Positions 40,881-52,839 are shown, counted from the stretch's first letter. The stretch: DNA of 64,000 nucleotides from Brachionus plicatilis (GCA_010279815.1 QEOQ01000180.1:1895214-1959213); one strand, 5' to 3'. The notes: generated by a model from the letters alone, not told the origin. Program-made: numbers and translations.

Positions 40881-41386
40881 TTGATTTTATTACAGACGTC
40901 AAAAATGAATCTACTTCGTAAAATTAAAAGCTTTAAATGGAGTTCATCCGTAAGAATCAATTTAACCCTCTATAAAACTCTAATCCGCTCGTTGTTTGAC
41001 TATTATTTCATTATTTTAAATTCGGGAACAGAAAAAATAAAGCTTAAACTACAAAAAATGCAAAACAGGATTCTGATAATTATAAATTTTTTTCCGCTTA
41101 TAACAAGCATTGATACTATGCATAGAGTACTTAAAATTGATAAAATAGAAGACAGATCCAACCAACTATTCATCAAATTTATGAAAACGAGAGCTCAACA
41201 TGATCACCTCTCTAAAAGACCAAATGAATCACAACAAAAATTCAGAACAGTTTTTGATAAGCTACAATGATAAATTACAATAATGTAACAGACTGACTGA
41301 AAAGAAGGCACTACGCCGTTCGGAGCTGCCAAGAGGAACTAATCCCTCTAAATTATAAATTAAATAAATAAATAAATAATTTGATT
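40881..41386 (+). pseudogene. LINE reverse-transcriptase C-terminal fragment with (AAAT)n tail
   Basis: A 129-codon ORF encodes the C-terminal part of a LINE ORF2: KMNLLRKIKSFKW, LYKTLIRSLFDYYFIILNSG, KLQKMQNRILIIINFFPL, then DTMHRVLKIDKIEDRSNQLF. It is the region after the RT core shared by CR1/Jockey-like elements. The 3' UTR has GGAGCTGCCAAGAGGAACTA and ends in AAATAAATAAATAAATAA at 41358-41380. 5'-truncated. Intact but too short to be functional. Confidence 0.75.
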
Positions 41387-44300
41387 TTATTATGAATATT
41401 AATGTAAAAAAAAAGAGGAAACTCAACTTGGTTGCCTTAACAGGATTTTGGGAATAATGAACGAAAAATTTTAATTTATAATTAAGAAGACTTAACATTT
41501 TCGAATGTCTTATCAAATCGAAAACAAAAATGCTTAATGAATTGATTTTCTTTTGCTAAATTGAATTCGATTATTTTAAAAAATTAATTTCTTTCTCATG
41601 CTAGCTTAAAGACCTGGGACAATTTAAAAGGAAAAAATTGTCATATGCTCGAAAATAATTTGATCAGAAATTTTCAAACAAAGCCAGCAATTTACTCGGA
41701 AACAATATAGCATTCAAAATGCAATTAAAATAAAACTTTTCTGTTTCTGTACTTTGTTGAGCACTCATTTGTCTGCATGATGTCTGATGCTTCTAATTTA
41801 TTATACAAAAATTTTATCTATAAATAAATTTTATTTATATAAGGAAAAATTTCATCTTAATAAGCGATTTTTTTTTAATTCATGGGAAATATATTCGACT
41901 TAAATTATGAGAGTGAATTGAAGCGGAGAAGAGCTTTTTTCACTTTCTATGTTACAATTGAATTAATAATAGCACACTCGTGTTCAAAATTGGAAACCAA
42001 CCGATTGGTTTTAGTTTGATATAGAGCGTATAAATAATTTGAAATTAAGCACATTTATGTCTGAAGAATCTGAAAGCTCTTCAAAAATTTAAATAATTTA
42101 ATCTCATGCATAAATCTTTGAAATTAAAATGAGAGACAGTGGCTTCTATTTGAGCACATAACTCAACTCCAAGATAATATATTAAGAAAAGCCATACAAA
42201 TGGTCTACTATTAACTACTATAGAAAACTCAATTTTCCAATAGCTCTTAATTAAAATCAAAGCGTTCTGGCTAAATGATTTGAGCAATTCTCTCATTGTC
42301 GATCATTAAATGGACTCTGACCCATCTACGCAAAAATGGCTCAATTTTAAATAAATTTTTGTAAAATGCTCATTTGTTTGTGCTTGCCTAAACCAGTGCC
42401 AAAATTGAATCAAATTTATGTAAAATCAACTTTTTTTTTTCATTTTTAAACCCAATTTTGTCTAATTTTTTTTCGTACAAATCTAAAAAAATTAAAAATT
42501 AAGATCCAATATAAAATAATTACAAATAAAAAATAAATTCACAACGCTTCTCTAATTATTTCACCTAGACTCGTTTTTAATAAATCTGTCATTAAAAAAA
42601 GATTAGATTAATTGAAATTGCTTTTCCTAAAAGTCTAGATAAAAAAGTTGAATTTCGACAGCTATTGGAAATCAGAAGATTGCAAAATTCGATAGATTGA
42701 AATCTGAAGTAGCTCATTATTTTAGATTTTTTTCAGACAATTTTTCCTGAAATACGATAAGTTTTTAATTATTCCAATATTTTGAACAACAGGAATGATC
42801 GAACTCTGAAAATATTCCCTGCGAGTTCTTATCATTTGAAATTCAATCAAGATTCAATTTCTTGACGATGAGCCTCTAAAGTACACAATTTTGATAAAAA
42901 AATTTATCGAACTTCTAAGATAATTCTAGTAAAAAAAACAAGTATTTTATGAGCAAAATTAAATATTTGATGAAATTTCTTTAGTTATTAGTTTCCCAGG
43001 CAACAATTTTGTTACCAACAGTGAGCATTTTAAGCTAAAACATTTACTCGAGAACAAAAATGAAAAAAAAAAATTAGAAAAAAAAATTACTTTTTGACAT
43101 GAAGTGTTTTGAAAAGATTTTGAACAAAATTTCAATTAAATTTGTGTGTAGCCTAGTTCAAGAAACCCCTTAATTAATGAGAATGGTCACTATAAAAATA
43201 GAAATTGTTCCTAAAGATAATGATGTTATTGAATTGCTTTTAGAAATCTAAGTTTTAAATGATAATATATAAAATTCAAAAATGCTTTACCTAGTTTTAT
43301 CAACAACATCCTTTTGAATTCAATTTAAGCTAAATATTGCCAGCTTGCTATTTTATCTAAGCTAGAATAAATGCTTGACTAGCACACTTTTGCTAGTTTA
43401 AGAAAATGAAAGAAAAATCCAACAATTGAAACTTATTGTGGAATAATTTTGATAAATTTTGCTTATGACTAATTAGATTAATAACTAGATTGAGTTGCGA
43501 TGAAAATTTTAAAAATAAAATTTCCTTCCTAAAAAAATCTAGATTTGCTATTTGATGCAATATCCAAAATCAATGGATTTATATTTCTTTTTGATTCATT
43601 AGTCTAATGAGCGATTCTCTCTCTCTCTCTTTATAGCCCACATCTTACCAAATAATTCAGTAATTCTATTTTAGCTGCTAACTAAATAAATACTTAATTT
43701 GTACAACATTTAAATATAGAGACATAGCAAAAAATATAAATTAGTTAAGCTTAAAAATAATAGTCCAGCACGTTTAATACATAAGTCATGATCAAAATTT
43801 ATTTACTAATTTCAATTGGATCAAATGTTTCGTTAATTTGGTATTTCTGTATCCTAAATTAACTTTTTCCATAGAAACTAGGAGATAATTAATTGAAATA
43901 TTTGCTCGATTTTTTTCAGCTAAGACTAGCTGTTGTTAGCTTATGGATTTAGTTGGAAAACAAGAAGTATTTTCGAAAACATCTTTGGTATTTGGGCTCT
44001 TGGCAATTACCATTTTAAAACTTAAACTAGATAGTTGGAAAGAAATTAACTAAAAATTCTTAGTGATACATGCAAATTTTAGAAAATTTAAAATAATATT
44101 CTTCCATCAAAAGAGCTCGAAGCGTATTTTTTATATAATTGAGGAAATTGTGCCCTAGAGAATTTTTTCAGTAAAAAAAAAGCACATCTTTTCAGAAATC
44201 GATTGCTGGGAAGCTATTGCAAAAATTTTATGTTAAATTTTATAGCGTAGAAAAAATCTTCAAATAAACAAAACCTCTAAACAAAAATATCTTTATGCAT

Positions 44301-46361
44301 TTAAATTTTAGCATAAAAAATTAATCAAAAATTTTTGAAATTATTTAAAAATTTATATTCCTTGATATATAATATTTATCTGTTTGCTAAAAAAAAATTT
44401 AAATTTCAAAAGTAATGAAAAAGCAAGATGTAATTTTAATTTTTTTAAATAAAATAAAAATAACAATTATGACAAAATTATTAATCAATGTCTAAATTTG
44501 TTAAAAATTAAACTTTTTTTTGTTAATCTATACAAAGAAATAGCAATCTCTTCCTTAGCATTAAATAATTAATCTCATTAAGTAATAGAAATTTATTTTA
44601 CCGTGTCAATAATAGATATCATGATGGCTTATCGATTTTAAAATCTTTATTTTACAAGGTCAACGTCGATTTTAGAATTAATTTAAACGTTTAAAGGACT
44701 TTATAATTTAGACTTTGATTATTAATTTTATTCGTATTATTATTACTTTCAAAAAATTAATTTAAATATTAAACTGAAAATATTTTGTTAAATATCTAAT
44801 AAATCTTCAAAATCATTCTTAAAAATTTAAAGTTTTTAAATGTTTTTTTCTTAATCCTCAAGGATGCTTAAATAATAATTATGAAATTTTATATATTTGG
44901 AATTATTTCTTTTTTATGTCACATTTGTTTTATCACTAAAAAACATTTAAAAGCAAATTTTAAGTTGATAATTATTTTTAAAATCTCTGAACAATTAATT
45001 TTTTTATCCATTAAAACGGAGCAAACCAGACATTAAGTTCAGAACTATTTATTTAAATAAACAAACTCTAAATATCTAAGAATTTAATCTAGATTTTAAA
45101 TTATTGATGCATTTAATTTTTTTTCTTTAAAAAAATCAAGATATTCGCTTAGATGACATTTATGCAAAGCGTTTGCCGCGTCAAATATACTATTTGAAAA
45201 AAAAATAAAGTTTTTGGAAATTTAACACCAATTTTGTTCTTTTAAAATATCAGCATATAAAACATTTCGCACGGTTTTCATTCATTTGTCAATAGGAGAT
45301 TATCAATTTTATATCAAGTCATGATATAATTTTTATGGCTAAATCTGATTAGATTTATTCCAGATTCAAGATATTCTAGTATTCACTTGTTATTTAAGAA
45401 TAGTATATTGTATAAATTCTTTAATTTCATTTATTTAATAAGCTAAAACTAGTTAAGTCGCTAAATCAATTTTTTTATTCAAAAATAGTTTCGTTATTTT
45501 CCCACTCAGTTAGTATACTAAAAAAATACATGCCTTGTTCAAATAACCTTTTCACATTAAAAGGAAATGATTAAACGATTTTTATGTTTACATTAAATTC
45601 AGTATGTCTATTTACGTATTCATCTAGTAACAATGGATTTTTAAAAAAGGGTTGTTTGGTTTGTTTTAATTAAAAAGATGTTTGACATTTAAAGGATATT
45701 AAAAACACGTGAAACAATTTTATGAAATTCTAAACTTAAATTTTAGATAAATACGAAGATAATTGTTTTGAGTAATCTTTCGGAAAAATATCCATATCAT
45801 AGAGTATGAAATTTAAACCCTTTTTTATTGAAAAAAAAATATTTTAATTCAGATGAATTTTTACTAAAAATTTAACTCATCATCTTTTACAAAAAGACCA
45901 TCAATAGATGGTATTTGGATTATACAATTTTTTATATAAATTTAACAGTTGGCAAGTTTTTTTAATATTTTACATTTTTAGAAATAATTGCGAAATTAAA
46001 TTTCAAATTTTAACATGCTTAAGTATTGAGTTTAAATTAAACAACGTAATATCAAAATTTCAAAAAAGTTAAATAGAAAAAAAACTTGCCAGTTCTAATT
46101 CTTATTTTTTGTTTCCTCAATTAATGATTTATGTTATATCCTTTTAATAAATATCACATTTTACTCAGAATGCAATAAAAAGAAATGTAATTTTTCAATT
46201 ATAAAGCTAAGAATTATTTTAAATATGCATTAAAATATTGATGAATTTATTTTTTTTAGAAAGGTAAGGCTTATATATTTATAATACAGAAGCTAAAAAT
46301 CGTCTCAGTAACAATGAATGTAAATTTAAATAAAAAAATTCATCTAATAAATTTAATCTTA
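41387..46361. other. 5-kb intergenic region, nothing recognisable
   Basis: AT-rich with no long ORFs, terminal repeats or RNA genes that I could detect. A (TC)n microsatellite is at 43616-43632. A 45-codon ORF near 41882 has no support. Confidence 0.5.
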
Positions 46362-46982
46362 CAGCGGTCCTAATATAAACGTTACGCCATAGAACCGGCC
46401 GGCCGGCCGGCCAGCGGTAACTTTGGCGTCCTAACACGTCCGAACAGTCCGACCTTACTAGCCGGCCTCACAAGGGTGGCCCGTCAGTCCTAACAGGCTT
46501 ACACGGCTGACCTAGCCGACCCTTCCGGCCAACACAGCCGGCCACATGGCCGACCTAGCCGTCCACACTGTCCAATATAGCCGGCCGACCCAGGCGTTCA
46601 ATATTTTATAGAATTTTATTTAAGATATTTTTATTTATTTACTTGTTTCACCTGAGAATTTCCTAGTCAGGCAATATTTTATTTTGATTTAAAAATGATA
46701 AGCTCATTTTGGATAATTAGCTCCCATTAAGAAATCCTCATATGAAACTCCTCATATGAAAAAAATAAGGTTTTTTTTTTAATTTTTGATAAAAAAATAA
46801 ATATTATTTCTTTAATATAAAATATTGAACGCCTAGATTGGACAGTTCTGTCGGACGGCAAGGTCGGCTAAGTTGTATGCCGGTTAGGACGGACGGGTCG
46901 GAGCCGCAAACAGTCCTGGACCGATGGCCGCGCCGTTGTTTAACGCGGCTTTTTTAGCGTTACGTTTTTATTAGAACCGCTG
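46362..46982. mobile_element. GC-rich foldback MITE, 621 bp, TA target duplication
   Basis: The ends are inverted repeats (left CAGCGGTCCTAATATAAACG, right mirror ..TTAGAACCGCTG) with TA at 46360-46361 and 46983-46984. Both arms also share the inner motif TAGGCGTTCAATATTTTATA (with small differences). The arms are GC-rich with irregular GGCCGGCC / GCCGACCTAGCC motifs, whereas the ~200-bp centre is AT-rich like the genome. No ORF of interest. Confidence 0.85.
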
Positions 46983-46984
46983 TA

Positions 46985-48150
46985 AATGCCGACTCCTCGT
47001 CTTTATTAGAAAAGCTAAAAGTTTTTAATATGAGTTAATTCGTAGTTTTGGTTCTTTTAAAGGTTTTTGATACTTTTAGGTAACAAAAAAATCCTTGCAA
47101 ATATACTTATTTTTAGGTAAATCAGATAAAATTAAGAATTCTCGTATCTAGTATTAATTGTACCGTGTAGTCAGAAATGCATGTTATTTAGTTACAAGAC
47201 TTTAAAGTGATTAGTTTTTTAGAAAATTAAATATTTATTAAAATGCAAAAAATAAAAATTTTTTCAAGCAATAATAAATAAAATAAGAATTGTTCTAATA
47301 ATTTTATTGATGAAAATTTTTAGTTAAAAGTTTTATTTTAATGTTAGCTTTTAAGAGAATTTTTTTCATAAGTAGATTTTCACTACTTTTTGTTATATAT
47401 TTTTCATGTTAATCAAATCATTCTATATTTTGATACAGACAAAAAGTTTTCTGGTTTCAACATAGAAATTAATACAAAAATAAAAAAAAAAAATTTTTTT
47501 TTTCCATTTCCAAATTTACAAATTTAGCTCATTAAATGAACAGTATTGTTTAAGATAGCGTCAGATTAACCAATTTAGTGTTGGTAACTGAATTTATTGT
47601 AAAAATTATATTTTAAAGAAAATTTATTTTTCAATTTGATTCAATTAATCTAAATCATTTAATTTTCATGATAAGTTGAATAGCTGCAACAACTTTTATT
47701 TGAAAAGGAAGTGATTTAACATTATTCCTCATAATTCATGAATTGATTATTTTAAATTTTTCTTTAAAAAATCTTTTTTAAATTTAAATAATTTTTCATT
47801 TCTTTTTTTATTTAATTAATTCATTTATAACCATTTGTACTTAAATCAAGGCTTTTATCAGGATAGAGAAAAGAAAGATTGTAAAATAGGCTAAAAGACG
47901 TGTGTGTGTATTTTAGAGTAAAAAATGTGTTAACACAAGTCAATATTGATATATTGCGTAGTTCATATTATTTTTTATGTCTAAAACTTAAAATGATTGA
48001 TCAATAGTGGACTTTTAGACCTAATTATAAAATTATAATAATTATAATTATAAATTTAATGCATAATTGAATTAATTTTTAAGTCTAGTTCAAATTGTAT
48101 TTAAATCACAATTACTACTCTATTTTAATAATTTTTTTTTATTTTTTTAA
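46985..48150. other. Intergenic, nothing recognisable
   Basis: AT-rich DNA. Nothing identified. Confidence 0.5.
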
Positions 48151-48190
48151 TCTGAGGGTCGGTACAGAAAAACAAATAAATAAATAAAAT
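48150..48190 (+). repeat. LINE 3'-end fragment with (AAAT)n tail
   Basis: CTGAGGGTCGGTACAGAAAA then ACAAATAAATAAATAAAAT. The GGTCGGTACAG plus AAATAAA tail matches the 3' ends at 40636 and 52840. Confidence 0.5.
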
Positions 48191-48551
48191 AAATTATTAT
48201 ATTATTTTCTTTATTTTACTCTTTTGCCTTTTAAGATTAAATTAATAAAAAATAATATTAAAAGTAAATTAAATCAATGTTATTGAAGGACAAACCTCTT
48301 TCTTATTTAAGATATTGACAAGTGTTTATTGCATTAATAATAATAGATAAAAGATAATTTTTAGAATAATTCGCACTGCACTTGACGACATTAAATATAA
48401 GGCGATAAAAGTTCATTGAAAAAACGAAAATGTTGTCATACTTCACACATATTTAGTCCAAAAAGTTTTATCAAAAATTTTACAATTAGATAATTTTTTT
48501 AAACAAAATAAATAATTTTGAAACAAGGTTATTTATAAAATAATTTTACTA

Positions 48552-48931
48552 GAAGGTCATTTTAAACTGGATTGTTTTGATTTTTAGTTAGTCCAGTGAA
48601 TAAACACCTAGTCCATTAAATTGTTCAATATCAAAAATGGAACAATTAAATTTTTTTTTATTAGCGAATATACATAATTTAATTATAAATTTTTTTCAGA
48701 CTAATTTTAATTTTTTTAATCTATTTGCAATTAACTTTAAGTTTTCTGTGATATTTTTTTTTTTAGCCAAATAGATAATAAATAAATGTTATCTAAAAAA
48801 TCATTTTTCTAGAAGGTAGTTTTAAACTTAATTGTTTAGATTTTTAGTTAGGTCAGTGAAAAAACACTTAGTCCATAAAATTGTTCAGAATCAAAAATGG
48901 TGCAATTAAAATATTTTTGTTAGCGAATATA
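48552..48931 (+). repeat. Tandem repeat, ~261-bp spacing
   Basis: A block beginning CTAGAAGGTCATTTTAAACT, containing AGATTTTTAGTTAGTCCAGT, CACCTAGTCCATTAAATTGT and TTAGCGAATATACA, occurs at 48552 and again at 48813. The block start (TCTAGAAGGTCATTTTAAAC) also forms the arms of the foldback element at 49141-50079, so these are relatives. Confidence 0.7.
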
Positions 48932-49140
48932 CAGTGGTATTTTGAAAACAGTATTTTACGAAAAATTAGGTAAAATACTGTAAATTAACCAAATTTTACA
49001 ACATTTTACGTAAATTAACGTAAAATCCAAATAGCGAAAAAGAAGTATTTTACGAAAAATTACGTAAATATTCAGGATTGTGAGATAATTTTGGTAAAAT
49101 TTGGTGAAATTCAAAATGGCCAATTCAAAATTCAAAATAT
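48932..49140. mobile_element. Left half of a palindromic MITE, cut by a foldback element
   Basis: Starts CAGTGGTATTTTGAAAACAG after TA (48930-48931) and runs as the left arm of the CAGTGGTG family. It ends at the loop region where the foldback element at 49141 begins; its right arm is not found past 50079. Confidence 0.7.
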
Positions 49141-50079
49141 TAGTCACTGACCCAGCAAAAAATCAAGTTTAAAATGACCTTCTAGAAAATGATTTCTTAG
49201 ATAAATTTTTTTTTTTTAAATTGTCTTTTTTGTTGAAAAATAATTTCACAGAAAATTTAAAAATTAATGCAAAATTGATTTAAAAAAAAAATTAAAATTA
49301 GTCTGAAAAAAATTTATAATTAAATTATGTACAGTGATGATTAAGAAACAGTATTTTACGAAAAATTAGGTAAAATACTGTAAATTAACCAAATTTTACC
49401 ACATTTTACGTAAATTACCGTAAAATCCGAATAGCGAAAAAGAGGTATTTTACGAAAAATTACGTAAATTTTCAGGATTGTGAGATAATTTTGGTAAAAT
49501 TTGGTGAAATTCAAAACGGCCAATTCAAAATTCAAAATAATAGAAAAAATACCTTTTTTTTCCAAAAATCGAAAATTTTAGAAAGTTTTTTTTTCATAAA
49601 TTGGTTTAAAAAAAAGTTATTTTTAAATTGTTAACAAAAAAAAAACTTTCCTAAATTTTGGATTTTTGGAAAAAAAAGATATTTTTTCAAATATTTCGAA
49701 TTTTGAATTTTAACAAATTTTACCGTAATTATCTCACAATCTTGAAAATTTACGTAATTTTTCATACAATACTACTTTTTCACTTTTCGGATTTTACGTT
49801 AATTTACGTAAAATGTGGTAAAATTTGGTTAATTTACGATAGTTTACCTAATTTTTCGTAAAATACTCTTTTTAAATCACCACTGTACATAATTATAAAA
49901 TTTTTTTTCAGACTAATTTTAATTTTTTTCAAATCTTTTAATCTTTTTAGCATTAATCTTTAAATTTTCTGTGAAATTATTTTTCAACAATAAAGACAAT
50001 AAAAAAAAAAAAGTTTTTCTAAAAAATAATTTTTCTAGAAGGTCATTTTAAACTTAATTTTTTGCTGGGTCAATGACTA
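49141..50079. mobile_element. Foldback element (TAGTCACTGACCCAGC ends) with a MITE inserted at its centre
   Basis: The ends TAGTCACTGACCCAGCAAAA and ..TTTTGCTGGGTCAATGACTA are inverted repeats. The arms of ~185 bp (49141-49331 and 49886-50079) share TCTAGAAGGTCATTTTAAAC and TTCAGACTAATTTTAATTTT. They are separated by the MITE at 49332-49885. Confidence 0.8.
49332..49885. mobile_element. Complete palindromic MITE, 554 bp, TA target duplication
   Basis: Starts CAGTGATGATTAAGAAACAG, ends AAATCACCACTG, with TA at 49330-49331 and 49886-49887. The arms are long inverted repeats with TTTACG motifs, and the centre is a short AT-rich loop. It lies at the middle of the foldback element (AATTATGTA / TACATAATT). 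ORFs of 63-69 codons in both arms are products of the repeat. Confidence 0.85.
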
Positions 50080-50397
50080 AACTTTGAAAATATAAGACAA
50101 ATAAAATTGCACAATACAATTTTTACAACACAATTAGTAATTTGTAATCAAAAGCGGCGTTAAACCCCGCCCCGCAAATCCAATCAAAACATTAATCCAC
50201 CAAATCCACCCTAGTAATCATCGAGTACACACAAAGTTGCTTGAACTTTGTTCAAAAAGTGGCGCTTTTTCTCCATCACACAATAAATTATTTCATGACG
50301 GACGGTTAATCCGTCTAAAAACAAAACTCAACAAATTTCCACCATCAACTAAATTTAACTTTATTTAGACTTTTGGTTCTAGTGTAAATGTGACATC
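50080..50397 (+). promoter_or_regulatory. 5' flank of the F-box gene
   Basis: This 318-bp flank is clearly less AT-rich than the neighbouring repeats in its last 250 bp (for example CCCCGCCCCGCAAATCC at 50166) and presumably holds the promoter and 5' UTR. No unambiguous TATA box or initiator could be placed. Confidence 0.35.
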
Positions 50398-51759
50398 ATG
50401 TTCGATCAACAATTTATCGAGACAAAGCTACGCGGCTCCTTGCACCACCGAAACTCGTTCGACGCCGGCTACGAGTCGCTGCTCTCCCAGACCAGCTTCG
50501 TGTCCAACCAGAGCCGCACAGACACGAGCATATTCAGTGCGCCGGCCACACCAGCCAAGACCAGCTCGGCCCACACAATCAACTGCAACAGCTCGGCCAC
50601 CAGTCCCGACTTCAAGCAACAATACGTGGCTGACGTGAGCAGCATTTACTTTGCGTCGATTCGCACCGACTCATATTTGTCGCCGGCCAAAGTCGCGGCG
50701 CTCGCCTCACCCCTAAAATCGCCCAAATTCGACCAGTACGTGCATCAACGCGACCACTTCGCGTCCAAATTGCTGCGCTCGCCCGCCTTCAAGCCCAGCA
50801 ACGTCCTCGGCCCCGCTGACGACTCCAGGCCCCAGATCAAGTCGTTCACGTCGCGCTTCGAGTCGAGCTACGCGGCCGAGCGCTTCGTTCGGCCCAGCCC
50901 CACCGAGGAGGAGTTCATGGAGCTGCTGATCAAGAACAAACACTTGCCGCGCAACCCAGAGAACCTGATCGGCCGCAACATGGGCCTCGACCACTTTGAC
51001 ATTTTGACCGGCCTTGCCCAAAAGACCATGCTCAATTTAACAGACAAAATTCTTGGCTACATGCACACAAGTGATTTGGTGCGCGTCGCCTCTGTGTGCC
51101 GCACATGGCGCTCCATTGTCAGACAAAACAACACGCTCAATAGACACAGAGTGGACTATTTGAAAAGCAGGAAGTACATCTACGAAAAGTTCAAGGAAAA
51201 TCGACCGTACACGCCGAGTGAAGGGGCCGCCAAGTCAAGACTTAGTCTGGAGCAAAAGCGACGCTTGCTTAAAGAGTACAGACTGCACAACTCGATGCAC
51301 CTCGAGCCAGACGAGGCCTCGGCTCTTGTCAAACACGACAGTGGATCGTATGTGTTCGCCAATTTGGACAACAATTGTTTGAACAACATCAACAGTGGGT
51401 CGTGTCGGGAAGAGGATTTTACGTTTAATAAGAAGAGGAGGGAGTGTGGCGAGTGTGAGCAGGAGTCGCCGAGTAAGCGAAGAAAGTCGGGTGACACTTT
51501 GAACAATGAGTTGTTTAGTGCTTGTAATTCGTTGTTCGAGTGTGTTAGTAAAAGTCAGCAGGTTGTTCCGCAGCGGCCCGGTTTGTTGGAGAGGCAGTTT
51601 GAGCAGATTAGTTTGGGGCCGGTCGCCGACGCGGCCATGGTGGTCGAGAGTTCGCCTGTGCGCAGACGCTCGCCGCTCAAGCGACAGATCAGTGTCGATT
51701 CGGCCAGATGTGTCCAGATATGCAGCAAAAAGAGCAAGAGAAATTTGAAGAGACTTTAG
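50398..51759 (+). CDS. Emi1/FBXO5-FBXO43-like F-box protein (putative APC/C inhibitor)
   Basis: A 453-residue single-exon ORF in GC-rich DNA. The N-terminal ~170 residues are Ser/Pro-rich with CDK-type sites (SPLKSP, RSPAF). Then a conserved-looking segment (EEEFMELLIKNKHLP, ENLIGRNMGLDHFDIL) and an F-box at ~202-245 (KMTMLNLTDKILGYM-like TMLNLTDKILGYMHTSDLVR and VCRTWRSIV). After it come a candidate D-box (RLSL, ~281), a Cys cluster (C336, C350, C353, C376, C382), a basic CDK-site region (SPVRRRSPLKR) and the C-terminus KKSKRNLKRL. Known from Emi1/Rca1: F-box, D-box, zinc-binding region and a C-terminal LR tail block the anaphase-promoting complex. The overall order and the RL tail fit; a proper zinc-binding IBR-like domain is not recognisable. 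Other F-box proteins remain possible. Confidence 0.6.
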   Translation: MFDQQFIETKLRGSLHHRNSFDAGYESLLSQTSFVSNQSRTDTSIFSAPATPAKTSSAHTINCNSSATSPDFKQQYVADVSSIYFASIRTDSYLSPAKVAALASPLKSPKFDQYVHQRDHFASKLLRSPAFKPSNVLGPADDSRPQIKSFTSRFESSYAAERFVRPSPTEEEFMELLIKNKHLPRNPENLIGRNMGLDHFDILTGLAQKTMLNLTDKILGYMHTSDLVRVASVCRTWRSIVRQNNTLNRHRVDYLKSRKYIYEKFKENRPYTPSEGAAKSRLSLEQKRRLLKEYRLHNSMHLEPDEASALVKHDSGSYVFANLDNNCLNNINSGSCREEDFTFNKKRRECGECEQESPSKRRKSGDTLNNELFSACNSLFECVSKSQQVVPQRPGLLERQFEQISLGPVADAAMVVESSPVRRRSPLKRQISVDSARCVQICSKKSKRNLKRL

Positions 51760-52839
51760 AGAGAGAGCGATTTATAAATTTTTTTTTTTCTATTTTTGTT
51801 ACTTTTTTTTATATGTTTACATTTTCTCAGTTGCTTATGACAATGATACTTATTCATTTTTTTTATGCTCAATTAATTGTAAATTTGTCTTTCTACTTTT
51901 AGACTCAAAATTTAATTTGATTAGGTCTGAGGTTTTTTTTTTTTTTTTCTCTAGAGAATAGATTTTGTGTACTTATAGGTGAATGATGACAATTTTGATG
52001 CACAAAATACGGTGTGTTTTCTAAGGATTTTTAATTTTTTTTTTAATTTTTTTTTTTGGAAAAAAAAGTTTACTCAATGTAGCAAAATGAACGGTGCTGA
52101 ATTTATTCAACATTTAATGCTCAGTCAGATTTATTTCTTTTTCTCATTTAAACTTTTGGTTTTTATTGTTTAAATAAAATTTTAAATAATATTGGCAATA
52201 ATCGTAAATTAATAAAATTGTATTTAATATTTTGATTTTTTTTTTCTTAAATTCAGTTTAAATCGGCAAGTTGAAGTTACAGATCAAATTTTTTTAGATC
52301 AAAACGATCATTTAAAATTTTGGAAACTTAATTAATCTAATGATTTTGATAATTTTTAATGACTGATCTCTAATTTATTTAGCAAAAACAGTCAATAACT
52401 TAAATAATTCAGGTTAAGTTAATTCACAAATTCAAATTTTATAACTTTTATATCCATTCATTCAAACTTGAATAATTTTATTTTTCCACTTAAATAAATA
52501 ATAAATTTTAAAACAGTAAATTTTTTTGTCTTTAAAAGTAAGCTTCCAGTCAAATCAATTAAATCATTTAAACTTATTAAAGTTCAATAAAAAAGGACAT
52601 TTTAAAATTTTAAATGTGAAAATAAACTTGATTCCAGATTGTAAGTAATTACATTGGAAAAAAAATTATTTTTTTTCTTTTATTAAAAAAAATAGGCCGT
52701 CTGTAAAGTTGTCCACAAATTTAGAAAATATTTTTTAAAATATAGTAAAAAATTTCATATATTCAAAAATAACATAATTAATTGAGAAAAATATCATATA
52801 ATCAAAAATTATTCAATTAAAATCCTAATTCTTTATCTA
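51760..52839. other. 3' UTR and intergenic DNA after the F-box gene
   Basis: T-rich sequence. AATAAA at 52173-52178 is a plausible polyadenylation signal, giving a ~410-nt 3' UTR. Nothing else recognisable. Confidence 0.4.

Noticed and set aside
48956..49861. Three similar 63-69-codon ORFs with near-identical peptides
   Set aside because: They are the arms of the palindromic MITEs; the similarity comes from the DNA repeat, not from protein conservation.
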